Assembly (NCBI GenBank): GCA_037349315.1
Contig: JBAIAC010000264.1
Location: forward strand, 372,001-436,000
Direction of reading: 5' to 3'
DNA: 64,000 nucleotides
Source of the DNA: Chelydra serpentina
Taxonomy: Eukaryota > Chordata > Testudines > Chelydridae
This document shows positions 63,629-64,000 of the stretch, piece after piece (within the stretch, counting starts at the first letter, position 1; the number at the start of each line of letters is the position of its first letter). Under the pieces are notes generated by a model. The model searched no databases and had not been told where the DNA came from. It saw nothing but the letters and a program-made list of their open reading frames with translations. The position numbers and the translations under genes are program-made.

Positions 63629-64000
63629 GGGTCGCCTCTGGATTCGGCCCTTGAGGGACCATGACTGGAGAATTTGTCCAGCTCCAATGTCCACACCTCT
63701 TGCAGGACTTTGACAAATTGGAAAGAGCTACAAGAACAAGCTGGCGGGGAGAGTTCCAAGGAGGGTGGTCTCCTGAGGGTATTGGAGGGGAAGAGGGGAC
63801 TTTGGACCAACTGTAGGAACCTCCATGGGGAGGGGGTTTCTGAGAGCAGGGGGCTCTTCAACCTCTCTGGCCAAAGCAGGAAAAGACCCGATGTCCGGGA
63901 GCTGGAGTCAGAAAAGGTCTGGCTGAGACTAATATGCAACCATTAAACATGGAGCCATGGAACAACTGAGCTGGGGCCGTGCTGGTGGCAGGAGTTGCTG
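63629..64000 (+). repeat. 5' flank of a fourth protease unit, cut by the window end
   Basis: Homologous to 15166-15530, 34152-34520 and 54167-54530, including GTCAGAAAAGGTCTGGCTG and the following GGAGCCATGGAACAACTGA. In the other units the protease promoter lies 270-400 bases further on, so a fourth gene is expected beyond the window. Confidence 0.75.

Overview
The window looks like nuclear DNA of a vertebrate, most likely a cryptodiran turtle. Genes are split by GT-AG introns. Much of the rest is CR1-clade LINE fragments, hAT and Harbinger-like MITEs, Penelope-like fragments, solo LTRs, and a tRNA-headed SINE with a CR1 tail (120-299), a type known from hidden-necked turtles. No rRNA, functional tRNA or CRISPR array was seen.

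The core is a tandem segmental duplication with a repeat length of about 19-20 kb: unit 1 about 5658-24490, unit 2 about 24491-44404, unit 3 about 44405-60157. A fourth unit begins near 63004 and runs off the end. Bases 1-5650 are unrelated flank, mostly old LINE and SINE debris. Each full unit has the same order: a Penelope-like remnant; a granzyme-like pseudogene on the minus strand whose intron holds a G-rich minisatellite; CR1 fragments; an AT-rich stretch; a solo LTR; then an intact plus-strand five-exon serine protease gene.

The three protease genes (A 15933-21913, B 34920-41414, C 54935-59350) have identical exon sizes and each encode 254 residues. They have a signal peptide, a Gly-Glu activation dipeptide, an IIGG mature N-terminus and a complete His-Asp-Ser triad. 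This is the granzyme / mast-cell protease / cathepsin G (chymase-locus) type of haematopoietic S1 protease. All three lack Cys191 but carry Asp at position 189, so trypsin-like cleavage is inferred. Promoters are short, with a TATA box and conserved RUNX-like and kappaB-like motifs.

The most unusual feature is intron 3. Its donor CAG|GTACC lies at the phase boundary of a 51-bp (17-codon) minisatellite. The last 21 bases of each unit resemble the end of exon 3, so each unit carries a copy of the splice donor in the exon's reading frame. Gene C has one full unit, gene A has 35 and gene B has 49. Other points of interest are degenerate hammerhead-ribozyme-like motifs in Penelope-type repeats, TE insertions with paralogous empty sites, and the decayed antisense protease in every unit.
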